A stretch of DNA of 64,000 nucleotides. It comes from Metarhizium brunneum (Eukaryota > Ascomycota > Sordariomycetes > Hypocreales > Clavicipitaceae). The stretch spans positions 5,022,001-5,086,000 of the forward strand of contig NC_089422.1 in the NCBI RefSeq assembly GCF_013426205.1, read 5' to 3'. A program made the translations under genes and the position numbers. How positions within the stretch are numbered: the first letter of the stretch is position 1; each line of letters opens with the position of its first letter. Of this stretch, positions 11,074-21,904 are shown one piece after another. Under the pieces are notes generated by a model that was given only the letters and a program-made list of their open reading frames with translations, searched no databases and was not told where the DNA came from.

Positions 11074-11686
11074 ATGGCAATGTCCTGCCGGTATGCGACG
11101 CAGAGCTGCGCTCGCCAATTGCGCTCTGTCTCCTCTGCTAGAGCCCCTGCACAGATGCTTCGGATCGCCTCGACGACAAGAAGGTTCAACTCAACTGAGG
11201 CCGCTCCGACGAACCCCAAGATTGCCGAGATTGTCGATCAGATCAGCCGGTTGACGCTTCTGGAGACTGCCGACTTGGTATCAAGCCTCAAGGTGGGTTT
11301 CGGCGTTTTTATGGAGGATACCAATTGCAAATTCCGACTTGACATTGCTAATCTTCAATGTCTAGAGCAAACTGAACATCCCCGATATGCCAATGGGTGG
11401 CTTCGCCGCTGCCGCTCCCGCTGCCGCCCCCGCCGAGGAAGTGGAAGAAGCCGCCCCTGCTGCTGCCGAGAAGTCCCTCTTTACCCTGAAGCTGCAAGCT
11501 TTCGATGCCGGCGCGAAGGCCAAGATTATCAAGGAAATCAAGAGTCTGCTAGGACTCAGCTTGGTAGACAGCAAGAAGTTTGTGGAGAGTGCACCAAAGA
11601 TGATGAAGGAGAACATTCCTAAGGATGAGGCCGAGAAGATTATGGCCAGCATGAAGGAGCTTGGTGCTACTGTTGTCATGGAGTAA
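11074..11686 (+). CDS. Mitochondrial ribosomal protein bL12m (L7/L12 family)
   Basis: This is a stalk protein of the mitochondrial large ribosomal subunit that recruits translation factors. Exon 1 is 11074-11292 and exon 2 is 11366-11686, joined in phase 0 across a 73-nt intron (GTGGGT...CTAG, with CTAAT as likely branch site). The product is 179 residues. The first ~45 residues are rich in Arg, Ser and Ala with almost no acid, as in a mitochondrial presequence, and end near RRFNSTEA. An N-terminal dimerisation region follows (IAEIVDQISRLTLLE), then an Ala/Pro/Glu hinge, then the L12 C-terminal domain (FDAGAKAKIIKEIKSL, GLSLVDSKKFVE, ending in GATVVME). Reading through without splicing would destroy the L12 domain, which supports the intron. 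Confidence 0.95.
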
Positions 11687-12102
11687 AGAATGCCATTGAA
11701 TTGCAATAATGGGCTGGCAAGTCCATCATAGAAGGCCGTATGGCATGTACAAAATCGTCACCTGTACTAGTATCTAAAGGGGAACGGACTCCTTTTTCAA
11801 AATAAACAAAAATCTTACTTCTCAACTTCATGTCTTGAATGTTTTCTTGTGGTAACATATGTTCAAGCATGGACATATGTATGTCTTTGATACATGACAA
11901 CAACATGTTTTGTTTTGTTTTGTTTCATTTTATTCGTTTATTAATTCATTTTGTGGATACCAGACACAAGGAAATCAGCAGTGAGCTATCACGGGTATCA
12001 AGGACTACCTATTCACAAACACACCCCGGCACAACCATCCGACCCTAGAAGACTTTCCAAAACTCCACGCAATGCAACAAAATTAATCCCAATACACCGA
12101 GG
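11687..12102. other. Tail-to-tail intergenic region between L12 and Ctk3
   Basis: About 416 bp between two convergent stop codons, so it holds both 3' untranslated regions. It is AT-rich, with A/T-rich polyadenylation-like sequence near 11800-11815. A short GTTTT tandem lies at 11907-11925. I see no gene. Confidence 0.6.
11907..11925. repeat. GTTTT microsatellite
   Basis: Three and a half tandem copies of GTTTT in the 3' intergenic region of L12 and Ctk3. No function is evident. Confidence 0.7.
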
Positions 12103-12998
12103 CTAGTGGTGGTCTCCATTTGCAGAGCGCCTATGTGGACAATGCTGCATCTCCATTTCTTTGACGCAATCTTCGGTTTCCTCAGAGAGCAACCGGTCGT
12201 CATCTTCGCCGAAATCACTAGTTTCCTCCCACAATTTGTTCATCTCTGCGTCCTCAGTCTTGGGTATAGCCCAAATACTCTCCCGTTGCCGCTTATGACG
12301 CTCCCTGTCTTCCTCTATGCGCTGTTCGACTTGGCGTTTATCCAAGCGATGTGGTGCTGATTTTTGTGCCGACTTGGGTACGGTCTGGCCATCTGACTTG
12401 TCTGTCATTTCAACATCGCTGGGTGGCGACGCAGGACTCAAATCAGCCTCGTTGATCTCGCGTTCTTTTAGAACGTCCTCGATCTGGCTAACGGCTTGAG
12501 ACTCCAAATGCCCCTTGGTCTGGAGACCTTGCAAGACCTAGGATTCGAGGTCAGCAATCGCCCCTGGCGGATGCTCGCGAACGAAGCTTTGTATGGTGGC
12601 AGGCTCACCTTTCGAACCACCTTGACATTTGTGGCGCCAGATCCGTCATCAGGAGCAACAGCATCCACCACCCGAATGATATCGCGTTGCATCATACGAA
12701 CGTATTCGGCATGCCCCTGTTGCGCCAAGTCCAGAAAGTGCTCAATAAAGTACATAATGTTTGCGCGTGTATTCATGTTATTCTGTGGCATGTTAGTCAG
12801 GCAATCATGTTTGCACGAAGTTTCTTGAGATAGAACGCTTACTCTTTCAACCTGTTCAAGGATGCACGAGTGCAAGTCCTCATCCATGTCTTTGTATTTT
12901 AAGGCATACTGGGCAGCTTTTTGAGCAGAAACTACAGAGGCGTTCAAGTGCTGCAACTGCAAGCTGAATCGCATGCGGACCTCGAATGGGTCCGCCAT
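12103..12998 (-). CDS. CTK3: CTD kinase subunit gamma (Ctk3-like), CID domain
   Basis: Ctk3 is a partner of the Ctk1 kinase and cyclin Ctk2, which phosphorylate Ser2 of the RNA polymerase II C-terminal repeats. Three exons on the minus strand, 12843-12998, 12609-12782 and 12103-12537, are separated by introns of 60 and 71 nt, giving 254 residues. The first ~130 residues form a CTD-interacting (VHS-like) helical domain, beginning MADPFEVRMRF and including RANIMYFIEHFLDLA and YVRMMQRDIIRVVDAV. A charged C-terminal tail contains ERHKRQRESIW. The start MADPF at 12998 is chosen because the domain begins there; an in-frame ATG at 13013 would add five residues. It is divergent from the P5CR gene. 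Confidence 0.88.
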
Positions 12999-13542
12999 TA
13001 TGTGCTGTAACACAAGTCTGAATTAGGTCGCCGTCCGAGGCAAGAGTGTTGGCATGCAGCGTCTTTAGCAAAGAACTTGTTGAGACGAGTTGATGAAGTC
13101 GAATGCTGGCCTGCGGCCCTGCGCTCATCTCAGCAGGAGGTGGATCTCGGTGAGCATAGCGGTTTGCTCGGTGAGAGGCCCTTGCCTAACCCGGCCGCGG
13201 TAAAGCCACGGCACAGAGACGCCAGCCGGCACCGGAGCCGACAGCGTAGGAAATCCCTCGCAGGCTGTTAAAGCACCGGAAAATCTCGCCGGTCAATCCC
13301 CACTGTCTTCAGCAGTTTGATAGCACGGGTTCGCTCTTCACTCTCACAACACCCCGGTCCTTTTTCATTTGATCTCTTTTGGCAAATACAGAGGGGACAC
13401 ATGAGCCTTTTTCTGCTTTGGAAGACTTTTGCTTCGTTGAATACCGCATTCTTTTTAAATAGTCGATTTGTCTATCTCACCTAAAACCACCGCTTTCCAC
13501 TTAAACATAGGTTTGCAGCCTGACGTCACCCAACAAGACAAA
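12999..13542. promoter_or_regulatory. Divergent promoter region between Ctk3 and P5C reductase
   Basis: About 544 bp between two outward-facing start codons. It contains a perfect TGACGTCA palindrome 14 bp before the P5CR ATG (separate entry). Otherwise I see no coding potential. Confidence 0.5.
13521..13528. promoter_or_regulatory. CRE-like palindrome TGACGTCA upstream of P5CR
   Basis: A perfect 8-bp TGACGTCA palindrome ends 14 bp before the start codon of the proline biosynthesis gene. This is the canonical site for CREB/ATF bZIP factors such as fungal Atf1-type stress regulators. Its closeness to the ATG means it may lie in the 5' leader, so a role in transcription is only inferred. Confidence 0.4.
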
Positions 13543-14589
13543 ATGAGCCCTCAATTTGGCGATTTCACCATGACGGTGTTGGGATGTGGTCAGTACTCTT
13601 TTTGCTGCCAATTTCCATAGCAAGTCATCTCATACAAAATAATAGGCACCATGGGAATTGCCATTCTCAACGGCATCCTTACATCCCTGGCCGAAATTAA
13701 TGGTCCTCGACCCCTCCAATCCCCATCATCAAACGCTTCCACCCCTGGGGAAGAGCGGCCACAGTCTCTCCCATCTCGCTTCATTGCTTGCGTTCGCAGT
13801 GCCGAGAGTGCTAAGAGAGTCAAGGCTGCTTTGTGGGAGCACTCATCCATCGTCAAGGTCGTTCAGAACGATAACATAGCTGCCGTCCAACAGGCGCAGG
13901 TTGTCCTTCTGGGCTGCAAGCCATACATGGTGAACAATGTTTTAGGTGAGCCCGGCATGGCGGATGCTTTGAAGGGCAAACTTCTCATCAGCGTTTGTGC
14001 TGGCATCACCGCCGACCACATGGAGATTGCTCTCCACGGATCGGTACCAACAACCAATCCGGAGGACGACGGTCGATGCAGAGTCGTTCGTGCCATGTGC
14101 AATACTGCTGCTCTTATCCGGGAGTCCATGACCGTCATCGGCATCTCCGATCCTCCGCTGCCTCCCGACATGAAGACTCTTGTCACTTGGATCTTCAAGC
14201 GTATTGGTGATGTTGTCTACCTCCCCGCCAACAACATGGATGCTTCCACAGCTCTCTGCGGATCATCTCCCGCCATGTTTGCTCTGATGCTCGAGGCTGC
14301 CATTGATGGAGCCGTGGCTATGGGTCTGCCCCGTGCAGAGGCTCAGAGAATGGCTACTCAATCCATGCGAGGAACCACCGGGCTGGTCCAGAGCGGTGAG
14401 CACCCGGCCCTTCTCAGAGAGAAGGTGTGTACCCCTGGTGGATGCACAATCGGTGGTCTCTTGGTGTTGGAGGAGGGCCGAGCCCGAGGAACGATCTCTA
14501 GAGCTATCCGTGAAGCTACGGTGGTTGCCAGCCAGCTTGGAAAGGGTGTTCAGGGAGTTAACGGAACCAGGTTCAACACGACTGGTTAA
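13543..14589 (+). CDS. PRO3: Pyrroline-5-carboxylate reductase (last step of proline synthesis)
   Basis: It reduces 1-pyrroline-5-carboxylate to L-proline with NAD(P)H. Exon 1 (13543-13588) and exon 2 (13646-14589) are joined across a 57-nt intron that splits a glycine codon of the dinucleotide-binding loop, restoring VLGCGTMGIAIL. The product is 329 residues. The Rossmann fold occupies the first ~190 residues, with an insert rich in Ser and Pro after the first helix. The C-terminal dimerisation domain carries the family signature region (ALCGSSPAMF near residue 225, and TPGGCTIGGL near residue 285). The small first exon is only 46 nt, so the second-exon ATG at 13651 is a false start that would lose the first strand of the NAD(P) fold. 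Confidence 0.95.
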
Positions 14590-14815
14590 TAAAAGAAAAG
14601 TGCAGATTCCACGACGCAAATTCTAAATTTCGTGCCATTCTTGGTTCATCGCATAGACCAATTTGTTCCTAAATATACCAACGCCGCAGAAGAATTGTAT
14701 AGGAAGCCCATTTCCATTTGTGATTGACTTTACAATGATCTATAGCCCCCCACACCCGTCTCACACTGAACCCTAACGCCAAGTAAGTCTCCATATACAC
14801 GAAGCTGCCCCCATT
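14590..14815. other. Short tail-to-tail spacer between P5CR and Hat1
   Basis: About 226 bp between convergent stop codons; holds the two 3' ends. No other feature is seen. Confidence 0.5.
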
Positions 14816-16370
14816 TCAAGCGTCTTCTACTCTTGCCTTTTTGCTTGGGGTCTTATCTCCAGCCTCATCGTCTAATTTCCGCTTTCCGTTCGATTGACTG
14901 GGGCCAAGACCATGGCCAGCAGCTCGTTCATAGGCCGCCAGAATGCGGGCGTACTCTAGTTCAACACCAGTCAAAGTCTCCTGGAGCTTGTCGATGCGTT
15001 CAGCTTGTTCGATTTGGGACAGAGCCTCTCTGTTGTGTCTGTACAATCTCTGCTTCACAATCAATTGCCACAGCCTTTCCAAGTGCTTATCCGCCTGTGT
15101 GGGGGCTGGACGGTCGTCATCCAGCGCCATGGAGGGTCGCACAGATGAAGGAAGCTGAGACATCAGGTACATTTCCAGTACTCTGTGAAATTGTCGTGGA
15201 GCAATCTTTGCATTCAAGCGGATTTCCTCAAGCTTGTCTCCTCCAACAACCAGATTGGGCACAGGACCCTTCTTGGGAATCGTGACTGACGAATCCAGTT
15301 TCAATTTAACGAAATCCGGGATTGTCTTGAGAAAGGTGAGGTCACAAACGTCTCGCAGATCATCAAATGCTTCATTCGGGTTCTCAACCGTGAACTCGTG
15401 CGTTTGGTCATGTTTGTGGTAGTGTTGGAATATTGATTTGTACAGCGTGGCTCCATTGCCTTTGCCCTGGAATGGTGGCAAAATAATGAATTGAGAGAGC
15501 CTAGTTCTGCATGGAAGGTTTGACAAGTCAAAGCTTCCGTCTGGCAATTCCCACTTGTCTCCAGATTCCGGTGGCGGAGTAGGAGGTCGGCCAAAGTAGA
15601 AAAATCGATACACAGTCGAGTATCCAACAAAGACGTATGACTTCTTATCCGGTTCACCATCTGACTTTTGTGTACGGTAGAGGAAGAAGACTGTCCAACG
15701 GTTTGCATCGGACAGGTCGATGTCAGACGAGTCCGACTCGGGGTTCTGGCCGATGTACGAACCACCTTCGATGAGCATAGGCACCAGAATCTGAATGCGC
15801 GAGTTCAGCTGCTTGATAGCCGGGTCTTCCAGGCTGCCTTTCCAAATTTCATACTGGCCGTCGGGTCCGTCGATGGTCTCTTGTAGGGTGCCAGGAGGCG
15901 TCCAATTGTCGCCAAGCTGCTGGGAGCTACTCTCGAAATCGGAGCTCTTGACGAAAGCGACTAGGAACATTAGTAGGCAGTTTGATGTCAGTTTGGCAGC
16001 TATATTTACCTTTGGGCAAGTGATTTCCTGTTTGAAGCACAGCGTTGATATCGGTGGGTTCTTCAACGCCGGCTGATGGGCTTAGTTGTTTGCTGTAGGT
16101 CGTTTCCAAATGTGGCCGCATATCATTAGCTCGGAATCGCAAGCTAATCTTCAGGTCCTTGTACCCAAAGATCTTCTCCTCGTCGCCAAAGATGGGATAC
16201 GTAAAGCTCGGATGAAAGGAGCCGACCAGTCGGAGTCCAGACTTGGACGGAGAAACCAGGCTCACATTGAGCGCATCGTTGGAGTCGACAAGCCCTACAA
16301 GTTGTCAGCTGTGTCGAAACGAAACTGATAAAGACGGCTTACAGTCGGTGAGATCGGGCAAAGCGGCCAT
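14816..16370 (-). CDS. HAT1: Histone acetyltransferase type B catalytic subunit (Hat1)
   Basis: Hat1 acetylates newly made histone H4 on Lys5 and Lys12 before deposition, normally with an Hat2/RbAp46 partner. Exons 16343-16370, 16010-16294 and 14816-15960 are joined across 48- and 49-nt introns, giving 485 residues. The first exon encodes only nine whole codons (MAALPDLTD). The N-terminal HAT1 domain includes FTYPIFGDEEKIFGYKDLKI. The GNAT acetyl-CoA motif is FIILPPFQGKGNGATLY, with the QGKGNG loop. The end is a Lys/Arg/Asp-rich tail (KRKLDDEAGDKTPSKKARVE) resembling a nuclear localisation signal. Divergent from the LMBR1 gene and tail-to-tail with P5CR. Confidence 0.94.
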
Positions 16371-16829
16371 GACTGACGTATGCGACAAAAGCTGTGGGTT
16401 ACAGTTGTCAATGGGTGGTGCGTAATGTTGCGTCGAGCCTAAAAAAAAAATGGTGATAAATTGGAGTTTGCAAAGCATGTCAGACGCGATGGCTCCAGCT
16501 GGAAACGCGACCGAGCGCGAATCAATTAAACTGGTACTCCGTACTCCGTTTGCACAGTCTGCCAACAACGTTCTGCACCAGATGCACACCTCCCTAGCCG
16601 CCCCACATTTGAGGCACCAACTTGTCCCAGCACCTTTCAGTGGTCGTTTTGTACCCTCATTGCGTCATGGGACCTGCAAGCCAGGGGGGCAACGCCAGCT
16701 AACGTTCGAGAGGCAGCAGCCATTTGGAGCTCGCGGTTTCTCCGGCTTCGTCTTTCAACCAGACTGCTTCAACTAACCCACCTTCATTTTTCGCATCGCC
16801 TGCATGGACTCACTTACGGGCTGCTCGCC
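16371..16829. promoter_or_regulatory. Divergent promoter region between Hat1 and LMBR1 protein
   Basis: About 459 bp between outward-facing start codons. It contains a run of A near 16440-16449 and one copy of the dispersed word TACTCCGTAC at 16535-16544, followed directly by a second partial copy (ACTCCGT). No coding sequence is evident. Confidence 0.5.
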
Positions 16830-18958
16830 ATGGCTCACATCACCAGCAGTGCTGCGCCCGTCGGTTCCATCATATTTTCGATTTTCGCACTGCTCGTAAT
16901 TTCGATCATCGTGCTGTTGATTTTGCGATACTACTTGCCGCTGCGAACTACACCTGGATTTTATCTCGTCCCCATCTTCTTCGCATTGTGGCTGCCGTCA
17001 ATAGTCGTGCTCCTCGTTCCCATAGACTTGGCGTCCAGTGCAGCCACCGACGACGAGACTACCAGGGGAATATGGCTCCCTGAACGAGTTGTCCTGGTGT
17101 CGTGGCGGATAACGTATTGGCTGACCTTTGTTTTGACTTGGTATGGTGCTCTCCAAGGACCATTTCTTACTATGACGATAGACTTACAGACTATAGGGCC
17201 ATTTTGCCCATCCTAGGCGAATACTCGGATGCCGGCTACCACGAGCCGAGCGATAAGCTGAAATACTCCCTCCGACAAAATGCGCAGTTCTATGCCATCG
17301 TCCTCGGTGCCAGTGCCATTGGCTTGGTATACGTCTTTATTGCGTATCAGCCCTCTATTCTATCGCTGAAGGGTCTTGTGATGACTCTTGCATACTGCTG
17401 GGGTCTTGTGCTCGCCATCTATCTCATGGGTCACGGACTTGTTGCCATTCCCAGACGACTCATTCGAAATGCAAGCATAAGCGGCCGATTAAAACGACTG
17501 CAGTCACAAGCTCCAAAGGTGCACGAACATATGGAGGACACACTGGTCATCCTAGAGGAAGTCGAAGCTCAAGTCGCAGAGCTCTGTCGCCGAAAGACTG
17601 GTAGTGCTTTAAGCTTTCAAGAATGGATTGAGGAGCTTCAAGACATGGGAAACATCCTGCCGTCTCAGGTGCCGTCTGGCTCTGGCATATTCGCGACTAA
17701 CGGCCGATCGGTTCCGCCGGTCATCACAGAAAAGTATTTGGCCGAGTTGACTCGAAGTTTTGTTCGGGCCAGACATGCCAGATCTCGTTATGTCGACGAA
17801 TGGAGCCGCTTGGTACACGAAGCAGGGGAATTGCAGGCAATCTTAAATTCCGCTGCTTCAAAGAAACTGGACTTCGGAGAGCCGTCACCACACACGGGAG
17901 TTTGGGGGAGGACCAAAATTTTGAGTCCATATACTCGGTACATTTTCTACTACCACGTCATCCCCTATACCCAGGTAGCGTTTGGTCTGTTTTTAGCTCT
18001 CGCCTCTGCTTGCGTTGTTTGGTCGGAATTAGTCCGATATACATTCCCGCGCTTGTCTGTTATTCGCCTCAGCGTTGTACATCACTGGGTGGGAGATAAG
18101 CCTGAAGTTGGATTTGCTGGGCAAGTCGTTTCTGCCTTCTGGATTTGCTACATGTGTGCAGCAGCACTTCTCTCCATGACGGAAGTCAAAGTCTGGCGTG
18201 GCCGGGCCCTTGTGAAGCGAAACACGTCTTACGAATCAGCGTTCTGGTACTCTATGCAGGTCGCCAAGCTTACCATTCCCTTGTCATACAACTTCGTGAC
18301 ATTCTTGTCTAAGGAGGTGTATGAGAAGACAATATTCTTCAAGTTTCTGGGGCAACTGCTCGAAAAAACTGCGCCTGGTCGGTGGTTTGATGACCTCTTC
18401 CCAATTGTTGTTTTGTTCCCAGTGGTAGCAACATTGTTCGGATTGTACGGGAAGGTCAAGCGTGTGTTTGTTGGTATCGACGTGATTGACGAGGGCGATG
18501 AAAACGGGCCGACATATGGGTCTGGATCTTGGCGAGAAGGCCGTGGTCTCATTGAGCGAGAGCTTGGAGGCACAGCGACCTACCGTCGACGGGGAGACAC
18601 CGCTTCAAGGGTTGCATTAGGTGAAGCAGGAAGCAGAGCTGTTCCCATTCTCTCCATTCCCGCAGTTAGAGATCCTCCTCCGTTGCCGAGTCAAACACCC
18701 GTGCCCTCTGCCAACACTGGCCGACCAGGACAAATTTCACGGGCTCCCATTTACGATGATGCCGCGGAGGACGACAACATGTTGGTAATTATAGGCAACC
18801 GTATGAAAAACACCGTCGAGGGCATAGAGGCACCCAAATGGTTCCAGCAAATCAAGAAGCCCAAGTGGATGGGTGGAAACAACGAGAATGCCGGCAATTC
18901 TCAGAACAACTCTGACATACGAAGATGGTTTGGCGGAGAGGGACACATCCGGTTGTAA
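16830..18958 (+). CDS. LMBR1-family polytopic membrane protein
   Basis: The product belongs to the LMBR1 family, comparable to LMBR1 domain-containing protein 2, whose members are multi-pass membrane proteins. The biochemical role in fungi is not established. Exon 1 (16830-17140) and exon 2 (17197-18958) are joined across a 56-nt intron (GTATGG...TATAG), restoring LTWAILPILGEYSD. The product is 690 residues. Hydrophobic segments include residues ~12-34, ~45-65, ~85-105 and pairs near FYAIVLGASAIGLVYVFIA, MTLAYCWGLVLAIYLM, VAFGLFLALASACVVW and VVSAFWICYMCAAALL. The central loop is polar and helical. The C-terminal ~180 residues are soluble, Pro/Gly-rich and low in complexity. Confidence 0.9.
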
Positions 18959-19360
18959 ATGCAGGTAGAGGTTCTTCTCAACATGGTTACGGCGCAGCGG
19001 CTTGCTTTGGGATATCTGTTGTCACGACGGGCGCTATAGTTGGCATGGTCTGGCGTTTTTGATTTAGCTAGCCTGGAACATTGTTTAGCCGAAGCACAGT
19101 AATAGTCGAGCCAGCTTAAATGTGGCTTCTGTAGTCTTTATTCTGTATTCTGTATCCAATCTAGTGACGGCTGCCCGTGCGTACATGTGTTCGTAAGTCG
19201 TGAGTCATGAGGCGTAGTCTATACACAGACAAGTCATAGTTCTTCTTTCCACCTGATTTTAGAACAAAAACAAACCACTCTCCGCAGTGACACGACCAGA
19301 TAACAGCCGAAAGGTGTCGTCTTATCCTACCTCATCGACACCTGCGCCGAAACCAGGAGA
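18959..19360. other. Tail-to-tail intergenic region, LMBR1 gene and CorA-like gene
   Basis: About 402 bp between convergent stop codons; contains the two 3' untranslated regions and T-rich stretches. No gene or repeat is recognised. Confidence 0.5.
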
Positions 19361-21331
19361 TCACGGCCGAGGCGGCGAACTAAGAGAATTCCACGTATGC
19401 GTCTTGCTCATGGTCCTCTTCCTCAAATGAAACATGATTTCCTTCTCCATCTTGTCGATATTCTGCTCTAGGTCCTCGTCGTCCCTGGCATACTGTGCCT
19501 CGCGACGGCGATCGAACCACACCCATATCGCTACGATGGCGGCAGTGATGGGGATCGTAACGGCAAAGTAGATCCACAGATCTAGGGACACGGGGTGGGC
19601 GGCTGGCCGCAACAGCGGCATTAGCAGTCTGCAGCTTTTGGGATATTCGACGGGAAGGGGAACCGTACATTCTTGGAAATTGAAAAACGTCATGCTGAAG
19701 ACGGACGCGAGATACGTGCCGGGCAGAAAGAGCGTCCCCATGAGCGAGATGGTCTTCATGGCGGTGCTGTCGCGTTTGCTGGCGTGGGCGATGCGGCGCT
19801 GCTCTCCGGCGATTTCGAGATTCAGTCTCGCTTCGCGCTGCGACATGATGTTGTACAACTAGGGCCCCTCGGTCAGTGTCTGGTGCCTGGGATCGAGAGC
19901 CTTGGGCTGGGGGGCCCGGTGCCGGTGGACGCGCGTGTGTAGCTTACCGCTTCCCGCTGCACCTTCAACCTCTCCAGCGTGGTGTGGATGTAATTCTCCA
20001 GGCCCTTGAGCTTGACCTTGTAGAACTCTAGTCTCGCCGTCATGCTGCGGTGCAGCTTGTCCACCTCCTTGAAGTGCCGCCTCTCGGCATCCTCCGCGCT
20101 CGCTGTTTCGCCGTTGACAAGTCTCAGCTTTTCCTCGCGTACAGTCGCCATCTTGTCGTGGTACCGGCCCATGGCCTTCTCCATCTCTTCTGCTACGGCC
20201 CAGTACGCCTGCGGTCGCTTCCACATGACGTGGCCATGGCATTCGACGAGGTCGCGATTCAGGCCGTCTACCTCCAGCAAGCCGTCCTGGAAATACTGCT
20301 CGTGCTCCTCGACCTCGTTGCGCAGCGAGACGGCGTTCTCCAGACGGCGCAGCCAGTCTCTTGCATCGCGCTGTTTCTGGTCATTTGCCGTGGACAGGTC
20401 GTACGAGAGGATGATGATGGGAAGCAGCATCGGGTGGCCGATCTGTGCGGAACATGCGCGGAGGTGCTGCAGCGCGAAGACGACGTCTGATGACGGCGTG
20501 CCTTTGAGGTAGCCCGTGGTCATGTTTGTCTTGAACGAGTGCGAAAGCATCATTTCCCAGCCGCGGGTTCTGCCTTTTTTGCGGACGTCGGATTTGCGGT
20601 GGATGATTTCTGATTACAATGTTTGTTTAGCCGTTAGGTCGTTCTTCTTGTGAGCCATTGGGACGTGGGTGGTTGGTTAGGAGCACCCAAGCGAACAAAG
20701 TAAAAATTTAAAAAACGCACGCAAGTGAGGATCATCATCATCCTGGTCAAAGGAGCTCCAAAAGAACGGCCCAACCACAGATGTCGTCTCAATCCCTCTA
20801 AAAGGCAGCTTCAGGGCGCGGACCATGTCTTCGTACGAGTCCTTTGGAAGCGAAATCACCTTGGGCGTGAAGGTATCCTTGTCTTTGGCGTTCTTCTGCA
20901 CACTAGGAGCTGTCAGTCGACGAAGGGAAAAACTACCCGATATCTCAATCGATGTCATGACAAGATCAAGAGTCAGCAACAATACTCACATCAACCGGAT
21001 CCCGCTCAACAACCTCGTCCCATCGCGCATCTTGTCCGGCGGCGCAAACGCACCCTGTTTCGTTCAGTCCAGCTCAATTCCATCAAAGACGGCGCACTCA
21101 CCCGCCTATACAGGAAATTGTCGAATTCATCTTCCGTAAGAGCATGTTCCTCGCACGAATTGTAAAACGGATCCTGCACACCAGACAGTCAGACCATCCA
21201 CTCCCGGCTTCAGTCCAATGGCCATTGCTTCAAGGCAAACTCACCGAGTAATTCAATATTTCCAGATAACTCGTCGCCTCCTCGACAGTTCTACACTCGT
21301 CGACATAAAACCGAAACATGTAGTCGTCCAT
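19361..21331 (-). CDS. CorA-like divalent cation transporter family protein, fungal type
   Basis: This is a CorA-type membrane protein with a large N-terminal soluble part and two C-terminal membrane helices. Six exons on the minus strand were joined: 21245-21331, 21102-21173, 20990-21054, 20721-20902, 19948-20609 and 19361-19858 (introns 47-111 nt), giving 521 residues. The frame closes exactly at every junction. The soluble part has the fungal CorA pattern RTRGWEMMLSHSF and a long coiled-coil before the membrane. TM1 is near LMGTLFLPGTYLASVFSMTFF and TM2 near LWIYFAVTIPITAAIVAIW. The GMN motif that normally follows TM1 in CorA/Mrs2 channels is absent here (FFNFQEC instead), so Mg2+ transport should not be assumed. 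Confidence 0.85.
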
Positions 21332-21904
21332 CCTTGATCTCTTGGCGTGTCTGCACCCCCCGCCTTTAACCTTAAATCTAGAGCCGAATCGCCAAGCTTC
21401 TTCCCAAGCTCGGCCCTTTTTTTGAAACGCAAAACGCTCGGTGCAGGATATGGCGACAGAAGAGTCGCGGGAGAGGGAAAAAAAATAAAGGACGAGTCTA
21501 CGACAAGGACTGGCAGCTTGGCTGAAGGCACCTCGAACGAATGAAACGAGCTTTTGCTGCAACCTGCAATGCGCTGGCGAAACCCTGTCGGATGCACCAG
21601 ACCCCAGCCCCGTGACTTTTTGGCAAGCAATCTGGTGGATCAATACAGCACTTGAGTTGTCTGGCTCTCACATGCACTCTTTTTCTTTTTATACTCCGTA
21701 CTATGTACCAGTACTCCGTACGCTGTGTTGAACCGCGTCAATGGCTTTTCGTTGCCCAACGGTGAATCATTTGCAAAGCCCATTCCATAACACGTACTAA
21801 CTACAAAACGTCACTGCTAGTAACACCTAGAAGCTCGCGCAACAAACGCAACATTCAAGAGTCATGAGCGGATGCGTGCCCATGTTGAGCCAGCCAGCCA
21901 GCAG
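21332..21904. other. Intergenic region upstream of the CorA-like gene, downstream of QueA
   Basis: About 573 bp. It contains the CorA-like gene's promoter and the QueA gene's 3' end. Two TACTCCGTAC words lie here (separate entry). An A-rich run is near 21477-21487. No gene is seen. Confidence 0.5.
21692..21721. repeat. Paired TACTCCGTAC copies
   Basis: TACTCCGTAC occurs at 21692-21701 and 21712-21721, ten bases apart, in the spacer between the CorA-like and QueA genes. It is the same word that recurs in other noncoding parts of the window. Confidence 0.8.
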
